The notes below the pieces were generated by a model that saw only the letters and a list, made by a program, of their open reading frames with translations, did not search any database and was not told where the DNA came from. From Paraburkholderia gardini (GTDB lineage: Bacteria; Pseudomonadota; Gammaproteobacteria; Burkholderiales; Burkholderiaceae), in contig NZ_CAJQYY010000019.1 of assembly GCF_907164575.1 (NCBI RefSeq), forward strand, positions 1 to 64,000: a stretch of 64,000 nt of DNA, written 5' to 3'. The position numbers and the translations under genes are program-made. How positions within the stretch are numbered: the stretch's first letter is position 1; each line of letters opens with the position of its first letter. This document shows, in pieces, positions 16,097-25,157 of this stretch.

Positions 16097-16600
16097 ATGG
16101 CTTTACTGAACATCCTCAACTATCCCGACAAGCGCCTGCACAAGATCGCGAAGCCCGTCGAAGCGGTCAACGACCGCATCCGCCGGCTGGTCTCCGATAT
16201 GGCCGAGACGATGTATGCGGCACCGGGCGTCGGCCTTGCGGCAACGCAGGTCGACGTGCATGAACGCGTGATCGTGATCGACGTGTCTGAAACGCACGAT
16301 GAACTGCAGGCTTTCATCAACCCGGAAATCATCTGGTCGAGCGACGAGAAGAAGCTTTCCGAAGAAGGCTGCCTGTCGGTGCCCGGGATCTACGACGACG
16401 TCGAGCGTGCCGAGAAGGTGCGTGTGCGTGCGCTGAACGAGAAGGGCGAGACGTTCGAACTCGACTGCGAAGGCCTGCTCGCCGTGTGTATCCAGCACGA
16501 AATGGATCACCTGATGGGCCACGTGTTCGTCGAATACCTGTCGCCGCTCAAGCAGACGCGCATCAAGAGCAAGATGAAAAAGCTCGCGCACGCGATGTAA
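16097..16600 (+). CDS. def: Peptide deformylase
   Basis: A 167-residue type 1 peptide deformylase, which removes the N-formyl group from nascent proteins. All three family motifs are present: GVGLAATQ (44-51), EGCLS with metal-ligand Cys92 (90-94), and QHEMDH with metal-ligand His134 and His138 and catalytic Glu135 (133-138). Length matches the E. coli enzyme (169). It precedes fmt by 30 bp; the pair supplies and removes the formyl group of initiator methionine. The 264-bp divergent spacer to dprA should contain its promoter; a TAAAAT hexamer lies near 15877 but lacks a clear -35. Confidence 0.97.
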   Translation: MALLNILNYPDKRLHKIAKPVEAVNDRIRRLVSDMAETMYAAPGVGLAATQVDVHERVIVIDVSETHDELQAFINPEIIWSSDEKKLSEEGCLSVPGIYDDVERAEKVRVRALNEKGETFELDCEGLLAVCIQHEMDHLMGHVFVEYLSPLKQTRIKSKMKKLAHAM

Positions 16601-16630
16601 CGCGTTCCTATCCCGCAAAAGCCCCTGTAC

Positions 16631-17626
16631 ATGAGCCATTCGCTGCGCGTCATTTTTGCCGGTACGCCGGAATTCGCCGCCGCGGCACTTGCGGCGATTC
16701 ACGCGGCCGGATTTCCGGTGCCGCTCGTTCTGACGCAACCTGATCGCCCCGCCGGCCGCGGCATGAAACTGCAGGCGAGCCCGGTGAAACGTTTCGCGCT
16801 GGAACATGGCCTCGATGTCGCGCAGCCCCCGTCGTTACGCCGGAACGGTAAATATCCAGTCGAAGCCAGCGCCGCCATCGACCAGTTGCGAGCAACCCAA
16901 CACGACGTCATGGTCGTGGCCGCGTACGGACTGCTACTGCCGCAGGAAGTGCTCGATATCCCGCCGCACGGCTGCATCAACATTCACGCGTCGCTGCTGC
17001 CGCGCTGGCGCGGCGCGGCGCCGATCCACCGTGCGATCGAAGCTGGCGACGCCGAAACTGGCATCACGCTGATGCAGATGGACGTCGGCCTCGATACCGG
17101 CGCGATGATTTCCGAAGCCCGCACGCCCATCTGTCCCGACGACACCACCGCAACGCTGCACGACCGGCTCGCGCAGGCTGGCGCCACCTTGATCGTCGAT
17201 GCACTCGTGGAACTCGAGCGCTCGGGCAAGCTGACGTCCGCGCCGCAACCCGCCGACGGCGCAACGTACGCCGAAAAGATTGCAAAGCACGAAGCGGCGC
17301 TCGACTGGCGGCGTCCCGCCATGGAGCTTGCGCGTCAGGTTCGCGCGTTCGACCCGTTCCCGGGCGGCGTGGCGACGCTCGAAGACGGCACCGCGCTTAA
17401 AATCTGGGCCGCGGAAGCACTCGATGCCGCTGGTTCAGCGCGTGAAGCTGCGCCCGGCACGATCGTCGAGGTCTCGCCGGAAGGCGTGGTCGTCGCGAGC
17501 GGCGCCGGCGCGTTGCGCCTCACGCAACTACAGAAGCCCGGCGGCAAGCGCTTGCCGGTGCGCGAGTTTCTCGCGGGCTCAACCCTTGCCGCAGGACAGC
17601 GTCTCAAGCTGCCCGAAGCGCAGTAA
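16631..17626 (+). CDS. fmt: Methionyl-tRNA formyltransferase
   Basis: A 331-residue enzyme transferring the formyl group from 10-formyltetrahydrofolate to Met-tRNA(fMet). The N-terminal Rossmann domain opens with [15 protein letters not shown], and the catalytic segment [16 protein letters not shown] with downstream [16 protein letters not shown] carries the conserved Asn, His and Asp. The C-terminal OB-fold tRNA-binding domain covers about 215-325. Length compares with 315 in E. coli. It is second gene of def-fmt. Confidence 0.96.
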   Translation: MSHSLRVIFAGTPEFAAAALAAIHAAGFPVPLVLTQPDRPAGRGMKLQASPVKRFALEHGLDVAQPPSLRRNGKYPVEASAAIDQLRATQHDVMVVAAYGLLLPQEVLDIPPHGCINIHASLLPRWRGAAPIHRAIEAGDAETGITLMQMDVGLDTGAMISEARTPICPDDTTATLHDRLAQAGATLIVDALVELERSGKLTSAPQPADGATYAEKIAKHEAALDWRRPAMELARQVRAFDPFPGGVATLEDGTALKIWAAEALDAAGSAREAAPGTIVEVSPEGVVVASGAGALRLTQLQKPGGKRLPVREFLAGSTLAAGQRLKLPEAQ

Positions 17627-17787
17627 GCGCTGCGCCTTCCGCGCTGCGGCGCCCTGATTTCCTCGTCGTTCAGGCAGGATCGTAACGCCGCGGGTGTCGC
17701 CGCACCATATGCCGTTCGGCCAGATCTCGCTGCCTCCTCGCGGCGCGTTAGAATCGTTTGTGCATTCCCCACGCGTCCGAGGTTTCA

Positions 17788-18441
17788 ATGTTTGGCATCA
17801 CTCATTTCGCTTTTTTCGTCGTCGCGGTTTTCCTGCTGAACATAACGCCCGGCCCCGACACGGCTTATATCGTCGGGCGCAGCGTTGCGCAGGGCCGCGG
17901 CGCAGGGCTGATGTCGTCGCTCGGTATTTCGGCTGGGTGCTGCGTGCATTCGCTGGCCTGCGCGTTCGGTCTGACCGCGCTGCTTGCGGCGTCGGCTACG
18001 GCTTTCACCGTCATCAAGTTCGTCGGCGCGATCTACCTGATCTATCTTGGCGCACGATTGATCCTTGCGAAGCCGGCGGCAGAGTCGCCCGATGCGCCGA
18101 AGACCGCTCCTTCGCGCGCGCCCGGCGCGCCGAAATCGCTGCGTCAGCTTTTCCTGCAGGGCTTCTGGACGAACGTGCTGAACCCGAAGGTCGTGCTGTT
18201 CTTCGTGTCGTTCTTTCCGCAATTCGTCACTGTGGATAGCGGACACAAAACGCTGGCGTTCCTGGCGCTTGGTGTGGTCTTCGTCGCGATGAGCATGGTC
18301 TGGAACAGCTTCGTCGCATGGATCGCCGGCAGCGTGACGCAGCGCTTTTCCGGCAAGCCCGGTGTGAAGAAGTGGCTCGACCGTGGCGTGGGTAGCGCGT
18401 TCGTCGGTCTGGGCATCAAACTCGCCACCGCGTCACGCTGA
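17788..18441 (+). CDS. LysE/RhtB-family amino-acid exporter
   Basis: A 217-residue inner-membrane protein with about six hydrophobic helices, the LysE-family topology. The signature LLNITPGPDTAYIVGRSVAQ (about 15-34) and GAIYLIYLGARLILAK (about 73-88) are characteristic of RhtB-type exporters, with FWTNVLNPKVVLFFVSFFPQ in the second half. These proteins export small amino acids such as homoserine, threonine or leucine by proton antiport; the substrate is not predictable here. The ATG at 17788 follows GAGG; a start 30 bp upstream would add a poorly hydrophobic leader. Its stop overlaps the putative htpX heat-shock promoter. Confidence 0.9.
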   Translation: MFGITHFAFFVVAVFLLNITPGPDTAYIVGRSVAQGRGAGLMSSLGISAGCCVHSLACAFGLTALLAASATAFTVIKFVGAIYLIYLGARLILAKPAAESPDAPKTAPSRAPGAPKSLRQLFLQGFWTNVLNPKVVLFFVSFFPQFVTVDSGHKTLAFLALGVVFVAMSMVWNSFVAWIAGSVTQRFSGKPGVKKWLDRGVGSAFVGLGIKLATASR

Positions 18442-18466
18442 TTGAATTTTCCTTGCGCGCCCATAT
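18441..18466 (+). promoter_or_regulatory. Candidate sigma32 (heat-shock) promoter of htpX
   Basis: ATTGAAT (18441-18447) and CCCATAT (18460-18466), separated by 12 bp, fit the sigma32 pattern CTTGAAA-N11-16-CCCCATNT. It lies 79 bp before the htpX start. The same spacer length is found upstream of hslV in this window. Confidence 0.55.
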
Positions 18467-18544
18467 CTAACAAATCACTTACAATCGACCGCCGCACTCG
18501 GCGGCTTCATAGGTGAACCCGGATTCGGGCAAGGAGTACAGGAA

Positions 18545-19402
18545 ATGTTTAACTGGGTGAAAACCGCGATGCTGATGGCCGCGATTACGGCCCTTTTCAT
18601 CGTGATTGGCGGCATGATCGGCGGTTCGCGAGGCATGATGCTCGCGTTCCTGATCGCCGTCGGCATGAATTTCTTTTCGTACTGGTTCTCGGACAAGATG
18701 GTGCTGCGCATGTACAACGCGCAGGAAGTCGACGAAACCAGTGCGCCGCAGTTTTACCGGATGGTCCGCGAACTCGCCACGCGCGCGGGCCTGCCGATGC
18801 CCAAGGTCTATCTGATCAACGAAGACGCGCCGAATGCCTTCGCGACGGGCCGTAACCCTGAGCACGCAGCAGTGGCGGCGACGACAGGCATTTTGCGGGT
18901 GCTGTCGGAGCGCGAAATGCGCGGCGTGATGGCGCACGAACTGGCGCACGTGAAGCACCGCGACATCCTGATTTCGACGGTGTCGGCGACGATGGCGGGC
19001 GCGATTTCGGCGCTGGCCAACTTCGCGATGTTCTTTGGCGGGCGCGACGAGAACGGCCGCCCGTCGAACCCGATCGCCAGTATCGCCGTCGCGATTCTGG
19101 CGCCGATTGCCGGCGCGCTTATCCAGATGGCGATTTCACGTGCGCGCGAGTTCGAAGCGGATCGAGGCGGTGCGCAGATTTCCGGGGATCCGCAGGCGCT
19201 TGCGTCGGCGCTCGAGAAGATTCATCGCTACGCGAGCGGTATTCCGTTCGCGACTGCCGAAGCCCATCCGGCAACGGCTCAGATGATGATCATGAACCCG
19301 CTCGCCGGCGGCGGCATCGCGAACCTGTTTTCCACGCACCCGGCCACTGAGGAACGCGTGGCGCGTCTGATGGAGATGGCGCGAACCGGGCGCTTCGAAT
19401 GA
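18545..19402 (+). CDS. htpX: Protease HtpX
   Basis: A 285-residue membrane zinc metalloprotease of the M48B family that degrades misfolded inner-membrane proteins. Two N-terminal transmembrane segments (about 7-27 and 33-52) precede the cytosolic catalytic domain with [10 protein letters not shown] (metal-binding His131 and His135, catalytic Glu132). A further hydrophobic pair lies at about 145-190, and the third zinc ligand is in [14 protein letters not shown]. Length equals the E. coli enzyme (293). The RBS AGGAG-type sequence lies just before the ATG, and a sigma32-like promoter precedes it, fitting a heat-shock role. Confidence 0.95.
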   Translation: MFNWVKTAMLMAAITALFIVIGGMIGGSRGMMLAFLIAVGMNFFSYWFSDKMVLRMYNAQEVDETSAPQFYRMVRELATRAGLPMPKVYLINEDAPNAFATGRNPEHAAVAATTGILRVLSEREMRGVMAHELAHVKHRDILISTVSATMAGAISALANFAMFFGGRDENGRPSNPIASIAVAILAPIAGALIQMAISRAREFEADRGGAQISGDPQALASALEKIHRYASGIPFATAEAHPATAQMMIMNPLAGGGIANLFSTHPATEERVARLMEMARTGRFE

Positions 19403-19484
19403 TTTGACGCGAGCGCACCCACTTCGGATGAAATGAACCGAAGGGGTACGCTTGCAGGACGGCATTCGCGTCCCACAGCCCGAG

Positions 19485-19511
19485 GGGCGAGCCGGCAGGC
19501 TCGCCCTTTTC
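19485..19511 (+). terminator. Intrinsic terminator after htpX
   Basis: GGGCGAGCC (19485-19493) pairs perfectly with GGCTCGCCC (19498-19506) around GGCA, followed by TTTT. The remaining htpX-rsmB spacer to 19703 contains a TACAAT hexamer near 19650 that may serve rsmB, and no gene. Confidence 0.8.
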
Positions 19512-19703
19512 GATTCAACACCCAGACAACCCCGCACGTACAACCCGCCCGCACCCTGGCAAAGCCCCCAGGCACGACACAGGCAACCTCAAACACATCC
19601 GGATCGCACCCGCCCGTGGTTGCCGGCCCGGCGCCAGCGGCGCGCCACGCTACAATGTCTCTTTTGCGCCACGCCGCCTGTGTGGCTCGTCTCTGTCTGA
19701 TCC

Positions 19704-21122
19704 ATGACTGCCAAGCCTTCCGAGCGACCCGTTTCATCGAAATCCCCTCGCCCGCGCGAATCGCGTCTGTCGATGTTGCATCTCGCGCCTGAGTCGCTGG
19801 GCTTTGCGCTCGATTGTGCGGCGCAGGCCGTCGGCGCCGTGCGCCTCGGCGCCGCGCTGCCGGCCGCCCTGCAAAGCGTTTTCGTCTCCGCGCCTGAAGG
19901 TGCTGCCGCGCGCGGCGCGGTGCAGGACATCGCGTATCGAACAATGCGTCGTCTCGCCACCGCCGATGCGCTGATCGCACAGCTCGTGCGCAAGGCGCCT
20001 CCGCCGCACGTCGGCCACATGCTGGCATGCTCGCTGTCGCTGCTTGTCGACGAGGAAGAATCGGCCGCGTACACGCCGTTCACCGTTGTCGATCAGGCCG
20101 TCAACGCGATCGGTGCGCGCCGCGAGTTCGCGTTCGCGAAGGGACTCGTCAACGCGGTTTTGCGCCGCTTCCTGCGCGAGCGCGAAGGCCTGCTTGCGAC
20201 CGTGCAGACCGACGACGTCGCCCACTGGAACTACCCGCAATGGTGGATCGACGCCGTCAGAAGCGCATGGCCGGACGACTGGGCGGCGATCCTTGCCTCC
20301 GGCAAGGAGCAGGGACCGCTGACACTACGCGTGAACGCGCGCCGTTCGACCGTTGCCGATTATCTGAAGGTGCTGGGCGAGCATCACATCACGGCGAGCG
20401 CGGCCGGCGAGCATGCGGTACGTCTCGATACACCCATGCCGGTCGACCGCATTCCGGGTTTCGATGAAGGCGTCGTCTCGGTGCAGGATGCCGGTGCGCA
20501 GCTCGCCGCGCAATCCCTCGGCGTGCAAAACGGCATGCGGGTACTCGATGCGTGCGCGGCGCCTGGCGGCAAGACCGGGCATCTGCTCGAACTCGCCGAT
20601 ATCGAACTGATCGCGCTCGAAAGCGATGCGTCGCGCGCGCGGCGCATCGGCGAAAATCTTCAGCGCCTGAATCTCGAAGCCGAAGTGCGCATCGGCGACG
20701 CCGGCGATCCCGCGAAGTGGCATGACGACCAGCCGTTCGACCGGATACTTGCTGACGTGCCGTGTTCGGCATCGGGCATCGTGCGACGGCATCCGGACAT
20801 TCGCTGGCTGCGTCGCGCGAGCGATATTCCCGCGCTGGTTGCCGAGCAGCGGCGCATTCTCGAAGCGCTCTGGCCGCTCGTCAAACCCGGCGGCGAACTG
20901 CTTTACGTGACGTGCTCGATCTTCCCCGAAGAGGGCGAGTTGCAGGCGCAGTGGTTTGGAGGCAATCATCAAGATGCGGTACGATTGGACGCGCCGGGGC
21001 AGCTGTTGCCCAAGGTCGCCCGCGCGCAGGCCAGTTCGTCAGGCGCGCCGCGCGCCGGGCAGGACACCGACTTGAATTCAGACCACGACGGATTTTTCTA
21101 CGCGCGCTTTCAGAAACGGTGA
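19704..21122 (+). CDS. rsmB: 16S rRNA m5C967 methyltransferase RsmB
   Basis: A 472-residue Sun/RsmB protein that methylates C967 of 16S rRNA using SAM. An N-terminal NusB-like RNA-binding domain (about 20-165) is followed by the Rossmann methyltransferase domain: SAM motif VLDACAAPGGKTGHLLEL, active-site segment ILADVPCSASGIVRRHPDIR and LLYVTCSIFPEEGE with the second catalytic cysteine. It starts a four-gene run (rsmB, DUF4390, ntrY-like, ntrX-like) with overlaps, the layout known from other Burkholderiales. Confidence 0.95.
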   Translation: MTAKPSERPVSSKSPRPRESRLSMLHLAPESLGFALDCAAQAVGAVRLGAALPAALQSVFVSAPEGAAARGAVQDIAYRTMRRLATADALIAQLVRKAPPPHVGHMLACSLSLLVDEEESAAYTPFTVVDQAVNAIGARREFAFAKGLVNAVLRRFLREREGLLATVQTDDVAHWNYPQWWIDAVRSAWPDDWAAILASGKEQGPLTLRVNARRSTVADYLKVLGEHHITASAAGEHAVRLDTPMPVDRIPGFDEGVVSVQDAGAQLAAQSLGVQNGMRVLDACAAPGGKTGHLLELADIELIALESDASRARRIGENLQRLNLEAEVRIGDAGDPAKWHDDQPFDRILADVPCSASGIVRRHPDIRWLRRASDIPALVAEQRRILEALWPLVKPGGELLYVTCSIFPEEGELQAQWFGGNHQDAVRLDAPGQLLPKVARAQASSSGAPRAGQDTDLNSDHDGFFYARFQKR

Positions 21123-21709
21123 CCATCAAACGCTTCTTCCCGCTTCGGCTCGCGGCCGTACTCTGGATTGCGCTGGCCGTTTGGCTGGGCACGGCCGAAT
21201 CCGCGCGCGCCGACTCGATCGCCGTGCAGCGTGCATCGTTGCAGGCCGACGGCAGTGGCTGGAATCTCGACGCGCGTTTTGAATTCGACTTGAACAGCAA
21301 TCTTGAAGACGCCGTCAACAAGGGCATTCCGCTCTACTTCACCACCGATTTCGAGCTCAGCCGCCCGCGCTGGTACTGGTTCGACGAGCAGCCGGTCAAT
21401 GTTTCGCAAAGCATCCGTCTGTCGTTCCAGCCGCTCACGCGTGAATATCGCGTGTCGTCGGGTGGCCTTCAGCTTGGCTTCAGCACGCTGAAGGACGCGC
21501 TCTCGGTGATCAAGCATGTCACGTCGTGGCATGTGATCGACCGCAACGAGGTCAATGTCGGCGAGACGTATAACGCGTCGGTCCGCATGCAGCTCGATGT
21601 CGCGCTGATGCCGAAGCCGTTCCAGATCGACGCGGTCAACAACCGCGACTGGAATCTCTCTTCGGACTGGAAGCGCTTTACCTTTACGGTGACTGAACGT
21701 GCTAAATAA
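21119..21709 (+). CDS. DUF4390 protein, exported
   Basis: A 196-residue protein of the DUF4390 family. The N-terminus has a signal peptide: basic start, hydrophobic core LAAVLWIALAVWLGTAE and probable cleavage at ARA (about residue 33). The mature part is beta-rich (RASLQADGSGWNLDARFEFDL) without known catalytic residues, so it probably sits in the periplasm. The GTG start at 21119 shares GTGA with the rsmB stop, and its end overlaps the histidine-kinase start by 11 bp, so the three are translationally coupled. The function is not known; constant linkage to the NtrY-like kinase hints at a periplasmic partner or sensor role. Confidence 0.85.
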   Translation: MTIKRFFPLRLAAVLWIALAVWLGTAESARADSIAVQRASLQADGSGWNLDARFEFDLNSNLEDAVNKGIPLYFTTDFELSRPRWYWFDEQPVNVSQSIRLSFQPLTREYRVSSGGLQLGFSTLKDALSVIKHVTSWHVIDRNEVNVGETYNASVRMQLDVALMPKPFQIDAVNNRDWNLSSDWKRFTFTVTERAK

Positions 21710-24134
21710 AGTGCGCCATGCCACGACCACCAGCATCACCGGACTCATCGTCCGCGTGCTGGTGTCGACGGTCGCCGTCACCGCTGTCCTGCTGCTCGTG
21801 CTGCTTGCGGCCGCGAGCGCGAACACCGAATTCTTCGATCGCTACTATCAGTGGCTGTACGCGGCGAACGTCGCGGTCGCGCTGATTTTCATGCTGATCG
21901 TCGCGGTGCTCGTCGTCGTGATCATCACGCGATTGCGTAAGGGCAAGTTCGGCACGCGGCTCCTCGCGAAGCTCGCGTTCTTTTTCGCGCTCGTGGGCGT
22001 CGTGCCGGGCGGGATCATCTACATCGTGTCGTACCAGTTCGTGTCGCGCAGCATCGAATCGTGGTTCGACGTCAACGTCGAAACGGCGCTCACGTCCGGT
22101 CTGAATCTGGGACGCGGCATGCTCGATGCATCGCTGTCCGATCTGCAGACGAAGGGCCGTCTGATGTCCGAGCAGCTGGCGAGCACCGGAGCGGGCAGTA
22201 CGACGCTCACGCTGCTGCGTCTGCGCGACCAGTTTGGCGTGCAGGAAGCGCTCATCGTCGAGCCGGTGCGCAGCATGTCGGGCGCGACGCCGGACATGCA
22301 CGTCGTCGCGCAGGCGTCGGGCAATTACGCGTCGCTGGTGCCGAACGATCTGCCCACGCTGCTCATGATCGACCAGGCGCGCGGCCGCGGCTTCGCCGCC
22401 ATCGAAGGCGAAGTGGACGGCGATCCGAATCTGCGCGGCGCGAAGGGCGCGTTGCGTCTGCGCGTCGTGCAGCGCATTCCGGATTCGAACGCGGCGTTGC
22501 TGCAACCGGCCGAACGCTTCCTGCAGCTCACGGTGCCGGTTTCGCCGTCGCTCGCGCGTAACGCCGATGCCGTGCAGCGCGCCTATCGCGAGTATCAGGA
22601 AAAGGCGCTCGGGCGTACGGGGCTACGCAAGATGTACATCGGCACGCTGACGCTTGCGTTGTTCCTCGCCACCTTTATCGCGATGATGCTGGCGCTCGCG
22701 CTCGGCAACCAGCTCGCACGGCCGCTGTTCCTGCTCGCGCAAGGCACGAAGGAAGTGACCGAGGGCGACTACACGCCGAAGCGCGAAATCAAGTCGCGTG
22801 ACGAACTCGGCTTCCTCACGCAGTCGTTCAACGCGATGACGCGCCAGCTTTCAGAGGCGCGCGCGGCGGTTGAGAACAACCGCATCGCACTCGAACATTC
22901 GAAGGCGTATCTGGAAAGCATTCTTGCGAACCTGACTGCAGGCGTTTTCGTATTCGACCGGCGCTTCCGGCTGACCACGGCGAACCGCGGGGCGGAGCGC
23001 ATCTTCCGTCAGCCGTTCCAGCCGATGCTTGGCTCGCCGCTGGATCATATCGGCGTGCTCGACGAATTCGGCGCGATGGTGCGCAAGGCGTTTGCCGATC
23101 GCGAGGCGGCGAGCGGTGACGGACACGGTCACGGTCAGGACGATCGTGGGCACTGGCAGCAGCAGGTATCGGTTCAGGTGGCCGGCGAAGCTGAACCGTT
23201 GACGCTGCTGGTGCGCGGCGCGCGGCTCGTCGCGGCTACCGATGGCGACGCGCAGGATGCGCAGACGTCCGGCTACGTGGTCGTGTTCGACGACATATCG
23301 GACGTGATCTCGGCGCAGCGTTCGATCGCGTGGGGCGAAGTCGCGCGGCGGCTCGCGCACGAGATCAAGAATCCGCTGACGCCGATCCAGCTTTCCGCGG
23401 AGCGCTTGCAGATGAAGCTCGCCGACAAGCTCGCGCCGTCCGACGCCGACGTGCTCAAGCGCGGCGCGACCACGATCGTGAACCAGGTCGCCGCGATGAA
23501 ACAGATGGTCGACAGTTTCCGCGATTACGCGCGCACGCCGCCGGCGGTGCTCGCGAATCTGCAGCTCAACGATCTCGTGAGCGAAGTGCTCACGTTGTAC
23601 GGCATCGAGGAAGGCAAGAGTGCGATCGAAGTGGAACTCGGTGCGCATCTTCCGGTGATTCGCGGCGATGCGACGCAATTGCGCCAGGTGATCCACAATC
23701 TGTTGCAGAACGCGCAGGACGCAGTGGCCGACGTCGAGCATCCCCATGTGGTGCTCGAGACGCGGACAGTAGAATATGGCGATCCCGATGCAGAAGGGAA
23801 AGCGGGTGTCGCGGTGCGTCTGACTGTCTCGGACAACGGTCCGGGCTTCTCCGCCCGCATTCTCACGCGCGCTTTCGAACCATACGTGACGACCAAGGCC
23901 AAAGGAACAGGTCTTGGTCTTGCCATGGTCAAGAAGATCGTCGACGAACACGGCGCGCGAATCGACATTCGCAACCGCATGAAAGCGGGCGATGTGGTCG
24001 AGGGCGCGCAGATTTCGATACTTTTCCTTCAAATGGCAGACGATGCGGCGGCGCCGGACGCGGGGCCACACGGCACGCATGGCGACGCATTGCAGGGAAC
24101 GACAAAAGCAACCGTGCAGACAAGGGCAGCGTAA
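21699..24134 (+). CDS. NtrY-like sensor histidine kinase
   Basis: An 811-residue membrane kinase. Three hydrophobic segments lie at about 15-36, 46-75 and 88-115, then a periplasmic domain, another transmembrane helix at about 308-332, and a HAMP linker (about 333-385, QLARPLFLLAQGTKEV). A PAS-like domain follows (about 400-500; LANLTAGVFVFDRRFRLTTA), then HisKA with phospho-acceptor His554 (RRLAHEIKNPLTPIQLSAER) and the HATPase domain (NLLQNAQDAV, DNGPGFS, GTGLGLAMVKKIV). The HEIKNPLTPI box and architecture are those of NtrY. It starts with GTG inside the DUF4390 gene. A His/Gly-rich insert (DGHGHGQDDRGHWQ, about 470-484) in the PAS region is unusual. Confidence 0.92.
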   Translation: MLNKVRHATTTSITGLIVRVLVSTVAVTAVLLLVLLAAASANTEFFDRYYQWLYAANVAVALIFMLIVAVLVVVIITRLRKGKFGTRLLAKLAFFFALVGVVPGGIIYIVSYQFVSRSIESWFDVNVETALTSGLNLGRGMLDASLSDLQTKGRLMSEQLASTGAGSTTLTLLRLRDQFGVQEALIVEPVRSMSGATPDMHVVAQASGNYASLVPNDLPTLLMIDQARGRGFAAIEGEVDGDPNLRGAKGALRLRVVQRIPDSNAALLQPAERFLQLTVPVSPSLARNADAVQRAYREYQEKALGRTGLRKMYIGTLTLALFLATFIAMMLALALGNQLARPLFLLAQGTKEVTEGDYTPKREIKSRDELGFLTQSFNAMTRQLSEARAAVENNRIALEHSKAYLESILANLTAGVFVFDRRFRLTTANRGAERIFRQPFQPMLGSPLDHIGVLDEFGAMVRKAFADREAASGDGHGHGQDDRGHWQQQVSVQVAGEAEPLTLLVRGARLVAATDGDAQDAQTSGYVVVFDDISDVISAQRSIAWGEVARRLAHEIKNPLTPIQLSAERLQMKLADKLAPSDADVLKRGATTIVNQVAAMKQMVDSFRDYARTPPAVLANLQLNDLVSEVLTLYGIEEGKSAIEVELGAHLPVIRGDATQLRQVIHNLLQNAQDAVADVEHPHVVLETRTVEYGDPDAEGKAGVAVRLTVSDNGPGFSARILTRAFEPYVTTKAKGTGLGLAMVKKIVDEHGARIDIRNRMKAGDVVEGAQISILFLQMADDAAAPDAGPHGTHGDALQGTTKATVQTRAA

Positions 24135-24824
24135 ATGGCAACCATCCTGGTGGTAGATGATGAAATGGGCATCCGGGAATTGCTCTCGGAGATCCTGAGC
24201 GACGAAGGGCACGTCGTGGAAGCTGCGGAAAATGCGCAGGAGGCGCGTGATTTCCGTCTGCGTCAGGCGCCGGATCTCGTGCTGCTCGACATCTGGATGC
24301 CGGATACCGATGGCGTCACGTTGTTGAAAGAGTGGGCCGCGCAAGGGCAACTGACGATGCCTGTGATCATGATGTCCGGTCACGCGACGATCGACACCGC
24401 GGTCGAGGCCACGCGCATCGGCGCGCTCAATTTCCTCGAGAAACCGATTGCCTTGCAGAAACTGCTGAAAGCGGTCGAGCAGGGTCTTGCGCGCGGCAAC
24501 GCGGCGCCCGCCGCCGGCGGCGTGGTGGCGAAACCCGCGGTGCCCGCGGGCATGTCGATGGTGGCTTCGGCGGCCGCACTGCCGATGCTTTCCGGCGACA
24601 GCATGATCGGCAGCGCACTGCCGGCGCAGACGGCGTCGATTTCGTTCGACATTCCGCTGCGCGATGCGCGTGACGCCTTCGAACGCGCTTACTTCGAATA
24701 TCATCTCGCGCGCGAAAACGGCAGCATGACGCGCGTCGCGGAGAAAACCGGGCTGGAACGCACGCACCTGTATCGCAAGCTGAAGCAGCTCGGCGTCGAC
24801 CTTGGCAAGAACAAGAGCGAATAA
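24135..24824 (+). CDS. NtrX-like response regulator lacking the AAA+ domain
   Basis: A 229-residue regulator with a receiver domain (1-120; acidic pocket Asp8-Asp9, phospho-acceptor Asp52 in LLDIWMPDTDG, Lys103 in FLEKP). An Ala/Pro-rich linker of about 65 residues and a Fis-type HTH (about 195-225; GSMTRVAEKTGLERTHLYRKL) follow. Classical NtrX has about 450 residues with a central sigma54-interacting AAA+ ATPase; here it is absent, while the flanking domains are NtrX-like. It therefore cannot activate sigma54 RNA polymerase and more likely acts as a DNA-binding regulator. It abuts the NtrY-like kinase gene directly, its presumed partner. Confidence 0.9.
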   Translation: MATILVVDDEMGIRELLSEILSDEGHVVEAAENAQEARDFRLRQAPDLVLLDIWMPDTDGVTLLKEWAAQGQLTMPVIMMSGHATIDTAVEATRIGALNFLEKPIALQKLLKAVEQGLARGNAAPAAGGVVAKPAVPAGMSMVASAAALPMLSGDSMIGSALPAQTASISFDIPLRDARDAFERAYFEYHLARENGSMTRVAEKTGLERTHLYRKLKQLGVDLGKNKSE

Positions 24825-24864
24825 GGCCGGCCATACGCCATCCCGATAAATTTCATCAAGGGAC

Positions 24865-24893
24865 TTGAGGCGGCCTGCCCACTTTGATATACT
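24865..24893 (+). promoter_or_regulatory. Promoter of tRNA-Phe
   Basis: TTGAGG (24865-24870), a 17-bp spacer and TATACT (24888-24893), 14 bases before the tRNA 5' end: a good sigma70 match. Confidence 0.75.
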
Positions 24894-24907
24894 TTCGCTT
24901 CTTCGTT

Positions 24908-24983
24908 GGCCCGGTAGCTCAGTTGGTAGAGCAGCGGATTGAAAATCCGCGTGTCGTTGGTTCGATTCCGACCCAGGCCACCA
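24908..24983 (+). tRNA. tRNA-Phe (anticodon GAA)
   Basis: A 76-nt cloverleaf with encoded CCA: acceptor GGCCCGG against CCAGGCC (one C-A mismatch), D arm GCTC/GAGC, anticodon stem GCGGA/TCCGC around TTGAAAA (anticodon GAA), and T loop TTCGATT. Own promoter upstream and terminator downstream. Confidence 0.97.
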
Positions 24984-24989
24984 GAATTT

Positions 24990-25031
24990 AGCCCCAGGAA
25001 AATCGCAAGATTCCTGGGGCTTTCTGTTTTT
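24990..25031 (+). terminator. Intrinsic terminator after tRNA-Phe
   Basis: AGCCCCAGGAA (24990-25000) pairs perfectly with TTCCTGGGGCT (25011-25021), followed by TTCTGTTTTT. Confidence 0.85.
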
Positions 25032-25100
25032 GGTGTCCCAATGGAGCGTCGGCGGGACGGGTTTGCGGCAGGCGGCGCTGTCAGCGGCAGGCGGCGGTGC

Positions 25101-25157
25101 ATGATAAAATCGCGCCAGTTCAAGGACTTGCCACGTTCGACTGACAAGTCCTTTTTC
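25101..25157 (+). promoter_or_regulatory. Hairpin with T-run behind a -10-like box upstream of queC
   Basis: AAGGACTTG (25122-25130) pairs perfectly with CAAGTCCTT (25145-25153) around a 14-base loop and runs into TTTTT. A TAAAAT hexamer sits at 25105-25110, so a transcript started there would terminate almost at once. It is either a second terminator, an attenuator in the queC leader, or a tiny RNA gene. The rest of the 497-bp spacer (24984-25480) contains the tRNA-Phe terminator and no recognisable gene or preQ1-riboswitch consensus. Confidence 0.5.

Noticed and set aside
22851..24767. Long minus-strand frame opposite the ntrY/ntrX-like genes
   Set aside because: Antisense to clearly conserved kinase and receiver domains.
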